DNA from: Trichostrongylus colubriformis
Lineage: Eukaryota; Nematoda; Chromadorea; Rhabditida; Trichostrongylidae
Direction of reading: 5' to 3'
Assembly (NCBI GenBank): GCA_963978905.1
Contig: OZ022260.1
Location: 12,017,725 to 12,081,724, forward strand
DNA length: 64,000 nucleotides
This document shows positions 1 through 10,969 of the stretch, one piece after another. The notes below the pieces were generated by a model, which was not told the DNA's origin, ran no database searches, and worked only from the letters and a program-made list of their open reading frames with translations. Position 1 is the first letter of the stretch; each line of letters begins with the position of its first letter. Both the position numbers and the translations under genes were made by a program.

Positions 1-1407
1 CCTGTTGGACGTCCTCAAGAGAATACAACGATAACCATAGCCGGCAACACCGTTCAGTTACGGCCGGATCAAGTTCAAGCATTGCAGATGGGCCTCCTCG
101 ACTTACCAGTGTTGGCTCTACAAGCCGCTTTCGGCACCGGTAAAACGGTGATGGGCGCGCTCATCGCTGGACGAATCTACTCGAAGTACGGCACCACTGT
201 TATAGCTACGACGACGACCAACACCGCCGTAGCCCAATTTACAGAAACTCTGCTTAAGCTGGATGAATTCAAGAATTTGGACATCCTTCGATACGTATCT
301 GACTCCGCTTTGAGCGACGGTACACCGCGTACCGCCGTCGATATGCCGACGATACTTAAGGGCCTAGGAGACAACTACGGCCACCTACTGGACGATGAAC
401 TCAACGAAATGTGTCGAACCTACAAGCATGGACGACAGCTCCTTGAAACCTACATGTTCGAACCAGAGCGAACGATGTACCTGTCAGAGGCCGACCGCGA
501 AGAATATCGGCTCGCGGAACGCGATGTGTCCGGCATAACAAAGGACGTCATTGCTGTCATGTTCGCAGTTCGAAAACCTGCAATTGTATGCCTCACCACG
601 GCCGCCCTGCTCAACGCCGTCAGCCCCGGCGGCATCTTCAGTGGATATCTCTCGGACGTCCGCACCGTGCTCGGCGATGAAGCTTCCCAGATCCCGGAGC
701 CAGCCATGGTGGCTATCGGCACACGCCTACCGAACGCGCACCACATTTACATCGGTGACAACCGGCAGTTGGAGCCCCATGTCCGCTGCCCAAGGACCTC
801 GAACGCCGCCAAATTTGGCGCTCTTGGTGTAATGGACTTGCTTCTAGCGAAAGGAGTTCCCACCGCACAATTGACTACCACCTTCCGTGCGCACCCGGAA
901 CTAAATTCGCTGCCCAACCAGCTGTTTTACGACGGTCAATTGATCAGCGGCACGGACGCCGCCGATCGTCAGCTGTTCTTCGCCGCTGTGCGATGCCCTA
1001 ACCCGAAAGTGCCGTTCTTATTCGTCGATGTCCCTGGAACCTCAGTTCGATCAATCAATGGCTCCCATTCAAACGAGGCCGAAGCAGAGGTCTGCCGTCA
1101 AATTGTGATGGGACTGCTCAGCAAGAGCATCCAGCCCGGCTCCATCGCCATCATCGTCTTCTACAAGGAACAATTCCGGCTATTGGAGCCGTTCGCCAAG
1201 CAGCACGCCGTCGACATTCATACGGTAGACTCGGTCCAAGGCCGCGAAAAGGACATTGTGGTCCTTCTCAGTACCAAGACTGGCCCCGGAGCCGAGCGAG
1301 GAGACTTCCTCGACGATGCGCGACGTCTCAACGTGGCATTAACCAGATGTCGCCACGGCCAATTTGTTTTAGGCCATGAATCGACGCTCAATCGACTCCA
1401 CCACTGA
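1..1407 (+). CDS. UPF1-like superfamily 1 helicase, 5'-truncated by the window edge
   Basis: The frame is open from base 1 to a TGA at 1405-1407 (468 codons, no intron seen), so the start lies outside the window; the ATG at 82 is internal. All the SF1 landmarks are present in order: a Q-motif-like LRPDQVQALQ, Walker A FGTGKT (about 127-147), Walker B DEASQ (about 677), motif III GDNRQLEP, motif IV TFRAHPELNSLPNQLFYDG, motif V DSVQGREKD and motif VI RRLNVALTR. This is the two-RecA-domain core of UPF1/SMG-2-type helicases (AAA_11 plus AAA_12); the family unwinds nucleic acid 5' to 3' using ATP. The CH and 1B regulatory domains of true UPF1 are not visible. Walker A has AFGTGKT where GPPGTGKT is usual. 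The lack of introns, higher GC than the neighbours and a purine tract plus LTR-like sequence downstream suggest cargo of a retroelement rather than a host gene. The helicase call is firm; the retroelement context is inference. Confidence 0.85.
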   Translation, partial: PVGRPQENTTITIAGNTVQLRPDQVQALQMGLLDLPVLALQAAFGTGKTVMGALIAGRIYSKYGTTVIATTTTNTAVAQFTETLLKLDEFKNLDILRYVSDSALSDGTPRTAVDMPTILKGLGDNYGHLLDDELNEMCRTYKHGRQLLETYMFEPERTMYLSEADREEYRLAERDVSGITKDVIAVMFAVRKPAIVCLTTAALLNAVSPGGIFSGYLSDVRTVLGDEASQIPEPAMVAIGTRLPNAHHIYIGDNRQLEPHVRCPRTSNAAKFGALGVMDLLLAKGVPTAQLTTTFRAHPELNSLPNQLFYDGQLISGTDAADRQLFFAAVRCPNPKVPFLFVDVPGTSVRSINGSHSNEAEAEVCRQIVMGLLSKSIQPGSIAIIVFYKEQFRLLEPFAKQHAVDIHTVDSVQGREKDIVVLLSTKTGPGAERGDFLDDARRLNVALTRCRHGQFVLGHESTLNRLHH

Positions 1408-1611
1408 GGACAGGTCATCACTTGGGCTCGCAGTCGCAACTCACGGACAACAGCTGCTTCCATCCCAGATCTCCTGGAGTAATGAGGTTTACCGTTTTGC
1501 AACCCCTCCATGGTGAGCAATTGCATTATTTTACTTCAATTTTCTTCATTCCCTTTCATCTCATTACTTTTGGTTATTTCTTTTATTTTCAGTCCGAGGA
1601 CGGACTTAGGG

Positions 1612-1626
1612 TAAGGGGGGGAGGTG
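1612..1626 (+). other. Candidate polypurine tract
   Basis: A G-rich purine run (AGGGTAAGGGGGGGAGG, one T) sits directly before TGTAAGC, the usual arrangement of a plus-strand primer tract before a 3' LTR beginning TG. It lies about 200 bp after the helicase stop codon. Without the 5' LTR in the window this remains a suggestion. Confidence 0.35.
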
Positions 1627-1945
1627 TAAGCATCCGCTGAATCCTTCTCATTCCCATACCATGAGTCACTCCTATCCCTCGGGGTTACGGTACTAATTCT
1701 TTGTATTTAAGGACGTATGCCGACGCCTCGGCAGTGAGTGGAGCAGCTGCCCTCGCCATCTTCCGCCAACTTCCTCATCTGATCTCGACCACCCTTCTTC
1801 CCGACGTCACCTCTATGGACCCACTCGTCTTCCCCGTCAACTACGATCCAAGGATCTCCACATCGTCATTCATACTGTAGATCTTCTAATAAAACTATAA
1901 TAAACTTTATTATTCTGATCGTAGTTTTGCGCATGCTATGGGGAG
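1627..1945 (+). repeat. Candidate 3' LTR (or 3' UTR) downstream of the helicase ORF
   Basis: The segment starts TGTAAG right after the purine tract. It contains a TATTTAAGG promoter-like box near 1705 and two AATAAA polyadenylation signals near 1890 and 1900, the last followed by a T-rich stretch. This order (TG, TATA-like box, poly(A) signal) fits an LTR. A matching CA end and target duplication could not be fixed, so the right boundary is approximate. The alternative is an ordinary 3' UTR. Confidence 0.35.
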
Positions 1946-1974
1946 GTCCAGTGGCGAAGCCACGAATATAACTG

Positions 1975-3010
1975 TGTCCATCCACCATTTGTCACCATTT
2001 TTATTCATATCTCGCGTGTAGTAAAGCTGGGACCCCAAATTTTACCAGCGATGTAGGGGGTGGTGAACAGACCCTAGCGGTGGTGGACCGAAAGTGGTAG
2101 CAGCTAATAAGGAGAGGCTGAAGGCGAGTGTCACCGAATCGTTTCGCCATAGGTGTTGTGCGGGGTGGGACGGTGACATTAATGGTGCACGATACAGCTT
2201 GATGACGGTTGATAGGATTCTCTGAGGGGCGAAAAAAGCCAGAGTCGGGAATCCGTTTCGCTTTTCGCATTTTTCCTAGAGCATTTATACTCACAGGTGT
2301 TTTGCGGAGTGGGACGGGGACATTGATAGTGTGTGATCTAGCTTGATAACAGTTGATAAGATTAGATAAAGACCGTCAAAAGGCAAATGTCCGTTTCCTC
2401 CCTCAACAGATAGTGGAGTGTCCAAACTCACAGTTGTTGTAAGAGGTGGTATGCGGACCTTAATGGTGACGGATTGAGTTCGATAACCACTGCCTAGCCC
2501 TGATAAGAGCCGTTAGGAAGTTGGGTGGATAAAATCCAGCACACTGCTGAGTTTTACCATAGACCGCTACAATAAAAGCGTCCGATGAACAGTGCCATCT
2601 GCCCAACATATTTTGATTATGTTCTGATATCAGTTGCCGATGTATCTAGCGCTAAATTGTTTAGCGTCCAAATAATGGTGCGCGTCTTTTGATACTGCGT
2701 CCTACATTTCATGATCAGGATACGGATCTATATATGTGATAATTAAGCAAATGAATCATTTCCTCATGCGGTACCAGCAACAATACTGGGTATTGACCGC
2801 TCGGCTACGTGAAATACGAAAGAGTGGTGCATGCCCACAAAAACGATAAGCATCGACCGATCTACCACAAAACATGTAATAATTAGATGCTCACTGAGTG
2901 AAGAAATTGGCTCCCATTGGGAGCAATCGGAGCAATCGAACACAAAAACATCGATCTCTGAACTATCTGAACTTCCAATGGTGACTACTGTAACCAATGT
3001 ATCAAATGAT
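1975..3010 (+). repeat. Diverged, truncated copy of the Helitron-like family
   Basis: This resembles the body of the elements at 8297-9775 and elsewhere. It has TTCATATCTCGCG, then GGTGGTGGACCGAAAGTG, then tandem units with GATAACGGTTGATAAG and GTTTTGCG, and finally the non-repetitive segment with ACGATAAGCATCGACCG and the cluster of CGATCGA-like words. The TC terminus with the GT microsatellite and the 3' hairpin terminus are both missing, so it is a decayed fragment. Confidence 0.6.
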
Positions 3011-3434
3011 TAGTGGTTGAACACATTTCGTTCCTAATCCATTTACATCAACAGTTAATATCATTGTAACAAAGGTATCGACCGCTAAATCATCTGGACC
3101 TCCGACATGGTAGGTATGCTTAAGCACTAAACGTTCGGCGACTGAACGTACTTCATTACATATGCGGCAGAAATAGATGGAAACCCTACGATCGTCGAAG
3201 TACGCGAAATACCAAAAAGTGACAGGCCTTTGTAGGGAGACCAGTTGTGCAAGCGCTCAAAACTGCGCATATCACGATGTGAAGTTATGCGATATGGACT
3301 TCTTCGATATTTGATCATTATCATCGTGATATTCGGGTAGTGCTGTACGATAGCTCAACTGGTCATGTAGGTGAAGAACTGAGAAGCGCAGCGAACGAAC
3401 TAAACCATTCAAAAGCTGAGGTGAAGTGAAAGGG

Positions 3435-3507
3435 GTCTCGGTATTGCAATAGAATATCACATATGCTCGGAAAGCATGGAGTGGAGGTTCAAGTCCTATC
3501 CGAGACC
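3435..3507 (+). tRNA. tRNA-like sequence, probably a pseudogene
   Basis: A 73-nt stretch has a perfect 7-bp acceptor-like pairing (GTCTCGG with CCGAGAC), a T-loop TTCAAGT in a B-box-like GGTTCAAGTCC, and a possible 5-bp anticodon stem around TCGGAAA. The D arm lacks its conserved GG, position 33 is C instead of U, and the T stem has a mismatch. It is best taken as a degenerate tRNA or tRNA-derived fragment, so no isotype is assigned. Confidence 0.3.
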
Positions 3508-3594
3508 AAAGCTTTTACCCATAGCTCAGCATACTTTTAACAACTTTCGCATCGCGGGCTGCTTGTCAAAACAAGACATTTATTTCAAAAAACA

Positions 3595-4212
3595 GAGAAC
3601 AAAATTCGGGAGGGTGGGAAGACCGCCTTAAAGGCAGCTTTCGGGAAAATTCGGACGAGAAGTATAAGAAGTAGTGAATATGAAAGCCAAGATGCCTAGT
3701 AACAGGAAAGTAGAGAAAAAAACGAATGGAAGTGGCCAAAAACCCAAGAAATAGAACCCCTTCCCACCATTGGTTCTGGGCGCGGACGACCTTTCCGTCA
3801 AGACGCGGGTAGTCCGCATAGGTTTTCCACTGGCATTACCAAGACGTAAGCATGAAGGGATGTTCGGAAATGCGACAGCATCTATTTTCATGTGGTCAGT
3901 TTCAAGCTAAAAGTGAGAAAGCGCGCTCGATACATTCAATCCTGCCGATCTCCTTGACCAACCGCACCGTGACCAACCCCTAAACACGTCGCCTGGAGGC
4001 GGGCTGCCCTTGTCCAAGGCGCCTTGCCCTGACGAGGCCGCCTCCGCCACAGCTCAAGGGGGCGCCTTTTGCGGGGGATTTCGCCATACATCGGCCTTTC
4101 AGCCCCGTAATTTTTCAGTGCATGCCTTCTTTTGGCGTTCCCTGTCACCCATATTATCGCGAACACTGTCTTTAAGCCCTTCGCCTCACTTTCACTATGA
4201 TATTCAGTAGTG
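3595..4212 (+). repeat. Dispersed repeat, copy 1 of a near-identical pair
   Basis: This block is almost identical, in the same orientation, to 42147-42705. Both run from GGCAGCTTTCGGGAAAATTC through CCAAGATGCCTAGTAACAGG to GACGAGGCCGCCTCCGCC. More diverged relatives lie at about 37090-37290 (reverse) and 37434-37900 (forward). No intact ORF is shared by all copies and no terminal repeats were found. It is a mobile or recently duplicated repeat of unknown class. Confidence 0.7.
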
Positions 4213-4223
4213 TGATAATTCCT

Positions 4224-4488
4224 ACCAGCTGGCTGGCGCACACTACTGCGCGCTATTCATGGCGATGCTGTGCAAAATCGGTTTGATGGGCACGACCACA
4301 ATTGTGTATGGAGTTGAGTGGAAACTTCCTTTCCTCAGCTTTCAGCTGAGCTACTTATTTGGATAAAAGCAGAGATGGCGTGATAAAAGAGCATTTTGGT
4401 GTTATTATACTTCAGTCGCTTTGCATTGAACCCGTTTTGCACGTCATCGACACGATTCGCGCGCAGTAGTGTGCGCGAGCCAGCTGGT
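4224..4488. repeat. Palindromic terminal module of Helitron-like copy B
   Basis: ACCAGCTGGCTGGCGCACAC at the left is repeated inverted at the right (ending GCGCGAGCCAGCTGGT), so both ends of this 265-bp block look like the element's 3' hairpin terminus. The same block abuts copies at 9521-9776, 11680-11944 and 19528-19783. Confidence 0.75.
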
Positions 4489-6062
4489 TAAGGTCACCAT
4501 TGGGAGTTTGAATAGTTTGAATAGTGAATAGATCGATAGTTTTGTATTCGATTGCATCGATTGATAACAATTTGTTCATTTGCTGAGCATCTAATTCCTA
4601 CACATTGATAGTAGACCCAAATCCCGATTATCGACGTATATCGTTTTCGTAAACATGCTTCACTATTTGGAATTTTGCATAGTTTAGCGGTCGATTTCCA
4701 GTGTTGCTGCCAGTACCGCATGAGAAAATGATTCCGAGTGAATCGCTTGCTTTGCTATCACAAATATAGGTTGCATCATGGTTATCAATGTAGATCGCAG
4801 TATCAAGAGAAATGCATCATTTTTTGGAACGCTAGGCAATTCAGCGGTCGATACTTTGGCCAGTGATATCAGAACATGAACAGAATATGTTCTCCCAATG
4901 GCACTTAGCATCAGACGCTTTTGCTGAAGCGGTCGTATAGTAGTATCAAGCGATGTAAAGGATTTCATCCCATCCGAATACTAACGTTTCTTATCAGCCT
5001 CTGTAAGCCGTTATCAATTTCACTGAGGCCCCTATACCCAACAATACCATTGAGGTCCCCGTACCCTACAACACCTGCGAATGTGAACATTCCACTGTTA
5101 GCCGCATAAGCGTACCGGCCTTGGTGACATTTTCCTTCTCACGTTCCAATGAATCTTATCAACCATTTTCAGTTTGGGTCAATCACTTGTAAATGTCCCC
5201 ATCCCACTCTGCTGAACACCCATGAGTGTCGGCGCTCTTGGATCAGCGCGAAAGGCGAAACGATTTTGACGACATTCGCCTTCTCATGCTCCTTATCAAA
5301 TCTTATCAACCGTTATCAAGCTGAATCACCCACCATTAATGTCCCCGTCGTACACCGCAAAACATCTGTGGGTATGAACGCTTTGGGACCAATGCGAAAA
5401 GCGAAACGGATTCGACGAATTTAGCCTTTTTACGCTTCTTATCGAATCTTATCAACCGTTATCAAGCTGGATCACCCACCATTAATGTCCCCGTCGTACC
5501 CCGCAAAACACCTGTGAGTATGAACGCTTTGGGACCAATGCGAAAAGCGAAACGGATTCGACGACTCTAGCCTTTTTACCCTTCTTATCGAATCTTATCA
5601 ACCGTTATCAACCTGGATCACCCACTATTGATGTTCCCGTCCAATCCCGCAAAACACCTATGAGTATGAACGCTTTGGGACCAATGCGAAAAGCGAAACG
5701 GATTCGACGACTCTAGCCTTTTTACCCTTCTTATCGAATCTTATCAACCGTTATCAACCTGGATCACCCACTATTGATGTTCCCGCCCCATCCCGCATAA
5801 CACCTATGAGTGTCAGCGCTCTAAGATCAACCCGATGGGCGAAACGACTTTGATGACATTTGCCTTCTGAGGCTCCTTATCAGCGCGTATCAGCTGCTAT
5901 CACTTTCGGTCCACCACCGCTGGGGTTCTCTTGACACTCCCTATATCACTTGTAAAATTCAGCGTCCCAGCTTTGCTGCGACGCGAGATATGAATTTCGT
6001 GACAGACAGACGGACACACACACACACACACAGACATACTAAGCGAATTATATAGAGTAGGA
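4225..6062 (-). mobile_element. Non-autonomous Helitron-like element, copy B
   Basis: On the minus strand the element begins TCCTAC (6062) and ends with a GC-rich hairpin (GCGCGCAGTAGTGTGCGC) about 10 nt before a terminal CTGG (4225). It is flanked by A on the 5' side and T on the 3' side. TC start, hairpin, CTRR end and insertion at AT are the hallmarks of Helitrons. Inside are a GT microsatellite, several tandem units of about 146 bp (about 5150-5990), a unique 480-bp segment and a palindromic terminal module (4224-4488). No Rep/helicase ORF is present. Confidence 0.65.
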
Positions 6063-6915
6063 TAACTAAAATGTTAAGCTAATGTAGCTTGTTGCTCATT
6101 CTTCATTTTGTTTTGATCACTTTTAGGTCTTTGCGTCAATTTTTCACAATGTAATTCTTAGTGGTGGCGTCATGTAAGCCGTTCCTCTGTTCATCAATCT
6201 AAATTTTGAAAACGTAGACATAATGTCACATAAAAACTGACAGAAGTGTACTTCCCTCTGAAAAAAGAGAAGTACATCACCGTCAGCCCTAATTTAATGT
6301 CACGTCATTGTCACCTACCTCTTCTTCTGCTCCTTGACATCTAATGTCTTAGAAGTTGCGTGAACCCTCAACTGAAAATAATACGTACCAATTTCCATGG
6401 AAAGTAATGCAAGAGTCCAAGTTATACTAGCTTTAAGCTTTTCAGTATTAGACTGAATTTGGGAGCCTTCCAAATTTTGCGAAGAATAGGTCTTTTGAAA
6501 TGATGAAATTGATGCAATGACAGAATAAAAATGGGTGCTAAGGTAGTTGGGGGGGGGGGCACTGCAGTAGTGTCTCTGCGTCTTAAAGGCACCGGGAGAG
6601 GGGCAAGGGCGGAATAACGTTCACAAAAACAATGGCACCTGAAAACAAACATATGGGTTCGGTAGATACAATGTGTAACGAAACCGGCGTTGAAAAACGC
6701 GCCACAGGGCGCTTTTTGCCCCCAGGGCGCGCTTCCGTCCGAACTGCAAGCTTCCATGCCGAGCAACGCTTCGTTCATTTTAAAGCTTGTCTTCGGCCAG
6801 ATGTAAACTTATTGTTGAATTATTTCCTCTTTAGACTGTTTTCTAGTGACTTTTTTTACTTGTTTACTTATGGATCTTCTTGATTGTGCATTTCTGTACC
6901 TGAAAATCTCAGAAG

Positions 6916-7148
6916 GGTCAAATGAAGTCGGGGGGAGACGCAACTTTGCAGCGACGTCGAAGCTCCTTTCCCTTACTAGGCTTAGGCTAAAATTGATATC
7001 CCTTCTCCCACATTAAAAAGCATCTGTCAAAGCATAGGTCTCATCTGCTTTAGCCTAACCCTAGGAAGGGAAAGAAGCTTTGATGTGGGTGAAAATTTTG
7101 CGTCTCCTCCCCCCCCCCCCCCCCCCCCACCCCCGACTTTATTTGACC
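6916..7148. mobile_element. Palindromic MITE with G-run/C-run termini
   Basis: GGTCAAATGAAGTCGGGG at the left pairs with CCCCGACTTTATTTGACC at the right. The arms continue inward through AAGCTCCTTTCCCTTACTAGG and its complement, making a 233-bp foldback. The right arm has a run of more than 20 C. A second copy lies at 21181-21407, and a weaker relative at about 47367-47560 also has G- and C-run ends. Confidence 0.7.
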
Positions 7149-8026
7149 TGTAAGTACAGCTAGAAACAATATAAGAAAGAACAAAGTAAAAACTAAAAGG
7201 AAAAAACAAATCAATAACAGAACCATCTTCTTTTGGCACCAGGCCAAGGCGTCAAATTGGCGAGTTTGTGCAATGGCGGCCACTCAAACTCGTCCACACT
7301 ACGTCTGTTCTACCGTAAGCCAAAATTACCCCCTTCCGGTGTCTTTCATGCACGGCTAGAGCGCAGAGAAGCCATAGCGCTAGCCGAATCGGGTTCGAAT
7401 TCTGCATAGAAACGATTGTGATGCTTTTATCCGTGCTTCCATTCGTGTTTTTTTCATCCTATGTTAGACTCAGCCTTGGGGAAAGAGATTCCCTTCCCCC
7501 TAAGCTTGGGCGGATACGCGTTAGTGGTTGCTTAGTCTAGTTGTAGCTTATTTTTCGTGATATACTAATGAAAAAATAATTTAATCGTTTTTTCAGTAAC
7601 TAGCTGTATCTAGGCATAAAGGAACCTTGGGACTGCCTATAAGCAGAAGTTGGGCGCGACTTATGCCTTTGTCTAGTGGCCCCTCACAACTACCTCAGCA
7701 CCCAAAAATGATCGACTAGTTCACCAACAACCTTCTCTGCAAAAAAGAAGTAATTACATGTACCAATGAAGAGGTTGAGGTGTGTACCCTTATGTCAGAA
7801 TGCCGCGCGGCACAAAGCGGCGAGCGATGTTTTCGCGCGAGATGGTTGACTGCGTGGGAAACGCGTGTAATTGCGTAAGAAGGGCGGCGACCGTAACTAC
7901 GCCTATTTTTATTCATTTCGCCGTTATTTCGAAATAGTTTTCGATTTTTTTATATAAATAGACGTAATCAGTTCAGTTCAGTTCTCTCTGACCGTTTTCA
8001 GTCTGCCCCTGGTCGACTAGGGCATT

Positions 8027-8284
8027 TTGCACGCATTGATCCCATTTCCTGTGCTATGTGTCGTCCTTACTTGCATTCTATGGTACGTATTGTATTCTTA
8101 CTTGCATATCAGAAGAGTAGATAAGCTTCTACCTCAGCCTATGGAGAAAAACAAGGTTAGCAAAGCTGTCTACTCACGTAAGAACGAACTTTCGCATCAC
8201 AACGAAGTAGTTCACTTACCGCCAAGCTCCTTCACCCGTGTAAGGAATCGAGGATGCGCTCGAAACTATTACTTCTCAATTTGA
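8027..8284 (+). CDS. Small ORF with one membrane segment inside the Mutator-like element
   Basis: This 85-codon ORF begins with a hydrophobic stretch (about residues 7-25, rich in V, L, I, Y) and continues with a basic hydrophilic tail. It lies about 80 bp after a TATATAAATA box (7950s) inside the TIR element. No homologous family is recognised. The nested Helitron-like insertion begins 13 bp after the stop, so the original reading may have been longer. It could be a chance ORF. Confidence 0.2.
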   Translation: MHALIPFPVLCVVLTCILWYVLYSYLHIRRVDKLLPQPMEKNKVSKAVYSRKNELSHHNEVVHLPPSSFTRVRNRGCARNYYFSI

Positions 8285-8296
8285 TGCAATACAAAA

Positions 8297-9775
8297 TCCT
8301 ACTATATATAATTCGCTTAGTATGTCTGTGTGTGTGTGTGTGTGTTTGTCCGTCTGTCACGAATTCATATCTCGCGTCGCAGCAAACCTGGGACGCTGAA
8401 TTTTACAAGTGATGTGAGGGGTGGCAAGGGGACACTAATGGTGGTGGACCGAAAGTGATTGCAACTGATAAGGGCTGATAAGGGGCCTCGAAAGGCAAAT
8501 GTCACCAAATCCGTTTCGTCTTTCGCGTTGACCCTACATCGCTGACACTCATAGGTGTTTTACGGGATGGGGAGGGGACATTAATAGTGGGTGAGCCAAC
8601 TTGATAACGGTTGATAAGATACGATAAGGAGCGTAAAAAGGCTAGAGTCATCGAATCCGTTTCGCTTTTCGCGTTGATCCAGGAGCGCTGACACTCATGG
8701 GTGTTTAGCAGGGTGGGTCAGGGACATTAATGGTGAGTGATCCATACTGATAATGGTTGATAAGATTCGATAAGGGGCGTAAAAAGGCTAGAGTCGTCAA
8801 ATTCGTTTCGCCTTTCGCGTTGATCCAGGAGCGCTGACACTCATGGATGTTGAGCAGGGTGGGACGGGGATATTAATAGTGGATGATCCAAACTGATAGT
8901 GGTTGATAAGCTTCGACTACGTGAGAAAGGGAAATGTCACCGAGGCCGGCTTGCTTTTACGGCTAACAGTGGAATGTTCACATTCGCAAGTATTGTAGGG
9001 TACGGGTACCTCAATGGTGCTGTTGGGTACAGGGGTCTCAGTGAAACTGATAATGGCTTACAGTGGTTGATAAGAACCGTTGGGAATTAGATGGGATGAA
9101 ATCCTTTACATCGCTTGATACTGCTATACGACCGCTTTAGCAAAAGCGTCTGATGGGCAGTGGCATCGGGTGAACATATTTTGTTTATGTTCTGATATCA
9201 TTGACCGAGGTATCGACCGCTGAATGCCTGGCGTTCCAAAAAATGGTGCGTTTCTCTCGATAATGCGATCTCCATTGATAATCATGATACAACCTATTTT
9301 TGTGATAGCAAAGCAAGCGGATCATGGGTATCGACCGCTAGACTATGTAAAATTTCAAGTAGTGAAGCATGTTTACGAAAACGATAAACATCGATAAGCG
9401 GGATATGGCCTACCATCGAGGTGTACGAATTAGATTCTCAGCAAGTGATCTATTTGTTGCCAATCGATGCAATCGAATATAAAACTATCGATTTCCAAAC
9501 CACCCAAACTCCCAATGATGACCAGTTGGCTGGCGCACACAACTGCGCGCGATTCATGTGGATTACGTGCATAATGGGTTCCATGCAAAGCGATTGAAGT
9601 ATACCGATACCAAAATGCTTTTTTATCACGCCATCTTCTCTGCTTTTTTGCAATTCAATAGCTCAGCTGAAAGCAGAGGGAAGGAAATCTCCGCTCCGCT
9701 ATGGTCGGGCCGAACACACCCATTTTGCACAACATCGCCATGAATCGCGCGCAGTAATCTGCGTCAGCCAACTGG
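8297..9775 (+). mobile_element. Non-autonomous Helitron-like element, copy C
   Basis: The element begins TCCTACTATATATAATTCGC after an A and ends in a GC hairpin plus CTGG before a T at 9776. It has the GT microsatellite, TTCATATCTCGCGTCGCAGC, about four tandem units (8560-8930), the unique segment with ACGATAAACATCGATAAGC, and the palindromic module 9521-9776. It is inserted within the Mutator-like element 7779-10138, so it is the younger of the two. Confidence 0.7.
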
Positions 9776-10969
9776 TAGTACATAAATGGCATTATTGTAC
9801 GACGTATGGAGCAAAAAAGGTTCGGTCGGGCAAAAATGATGCGCATAAGGGTGAAGCAAAGCATAAAACATGGGGCGACTGCATGCAAAACGCTATAATC
9901 AGCCAAAGGTGTACAGAAAACTTTCGAAATGAACAACTTTAACCGAATCCTGGCTGTTGAGATAAAAAATGTTTGAAAACAAGCCCAATACAGCGGCGAA
10001 ATCAATAAATTTAGGCGTAGATACGGTATTCGCCCTCTTACGCAATTACACGCGATTCCCGCCAAGAACAGACTACTTGTGCGTCAATGTCGCGCGAAGG
10101 ACATCGCGATGCGGCATCTTGACATAAGGGTACACACCCAAGAGGTGGTAGGGACTAGTCAAAGTCGTAGAATTGCTCACTGCATAGGACTTCCGTTTAT
10201 TATCATTGGAGCCATTTGCAGCTTGTTCAGGTGCTTCCAGCTATAAATGTTCGGGAAATTGAAGAAACACTCACACCCTGCATTTCTCTAAACACCGATG
10301 AATAGAAGACAACATCCAAACAACATGGTAGTTAGGTTTTCCTTTTTGTCAATGAAGATAATCACGTAAGTTAAAGGCACTTTCTGCGATTACCTTGAAT
10401 GGGTGAAAGCGCTGAATTATGAAATTAGAGGTGCTAAAGAGCACGTGGAAAAAGAAAAACCCGGAAGAAGCCTCGAAAAATGGCAAAAATGAGGCTTCCC
10501 GACATCTGTTCGAGAATATCGCATGAAAGTGAGCCATTGAGCCAGTTCCCGTTGAATGATATCATGAGGAGCCTTGAGATATTACCTGTTCCCCAAGTTA
10601 ACGTTTCATTAACTACTGGAATTTCCTCCTTATCTTATCATACCGCATCAATCGCTCACTTAAATGCCACGTTGGAAAAAGGCTCGTCCAATGCTAGGTG
10701 TGGTCGCAGTTGTTTCCCACGGGCTCAGCGCTGCCAGGAGGCCTCGTGGCGCCGCAAAGGGTACAGCCTCGACAGTTACCCTGCGGTCTATCGCCCGCGG
10801 CAGGGTAAGTTAGCTGATACTATTATCGCGGGAAGTGCCTTTAATCGCCACGCCTAATCCATTCATTCAAGCCATGGGGACTGATTGCCATTCTATACTT
10901 TTGATAATCAGCTTTGTGTTTATGTGTCTATGTGTGTGCCCGTATCCGTCTGCCTGTAACGATATTCAT

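Larger units (their letters stand above)
7779..10138. mobile_element. Mutator-like TIR element, split by a nested Helitron-like insertion
   Basis: GGTGTGTACCCTTATGTCA at 7779 is repeated inverted at 10138. Beyond the tips the two arms stay similar for roughly 170 bp (both contain CGTGTAATTGCGTAAGA and a CTACGCCTA word). Flanks read AAGAGGTTG and AAGAGGTGG, an imperfect 9-bp duplication. Removing the Helitron-like copy at 8297-9775 leaves an element of about 880 bp. Smaller members with the same tips lie at 31987-32200 and 39618-39858. Confidence 0.6.

Noticed and set aside
7110..7130. Long C and G homopolymers (7110, 21190, 47370, 61917)
   Set aside because: Those at 7110 and 21190 belong to the palindromic MITE and the one at 47370 to a weaker relative; the one at 61917 is a simple run in an intron.
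7370..7435. tRNA-like fragment with GGTTCGAATTC
   Set aside because: Has a B-box-like word but no acceptor stem or anticodon arm that folds; probably a tRNA-derived relic.
8320..8346. GT-rich runs as possible regulatory or CRISPR-like arrays
   Set aside because: Microsatellite within the Helitron-like 5' end; no spacer structure.
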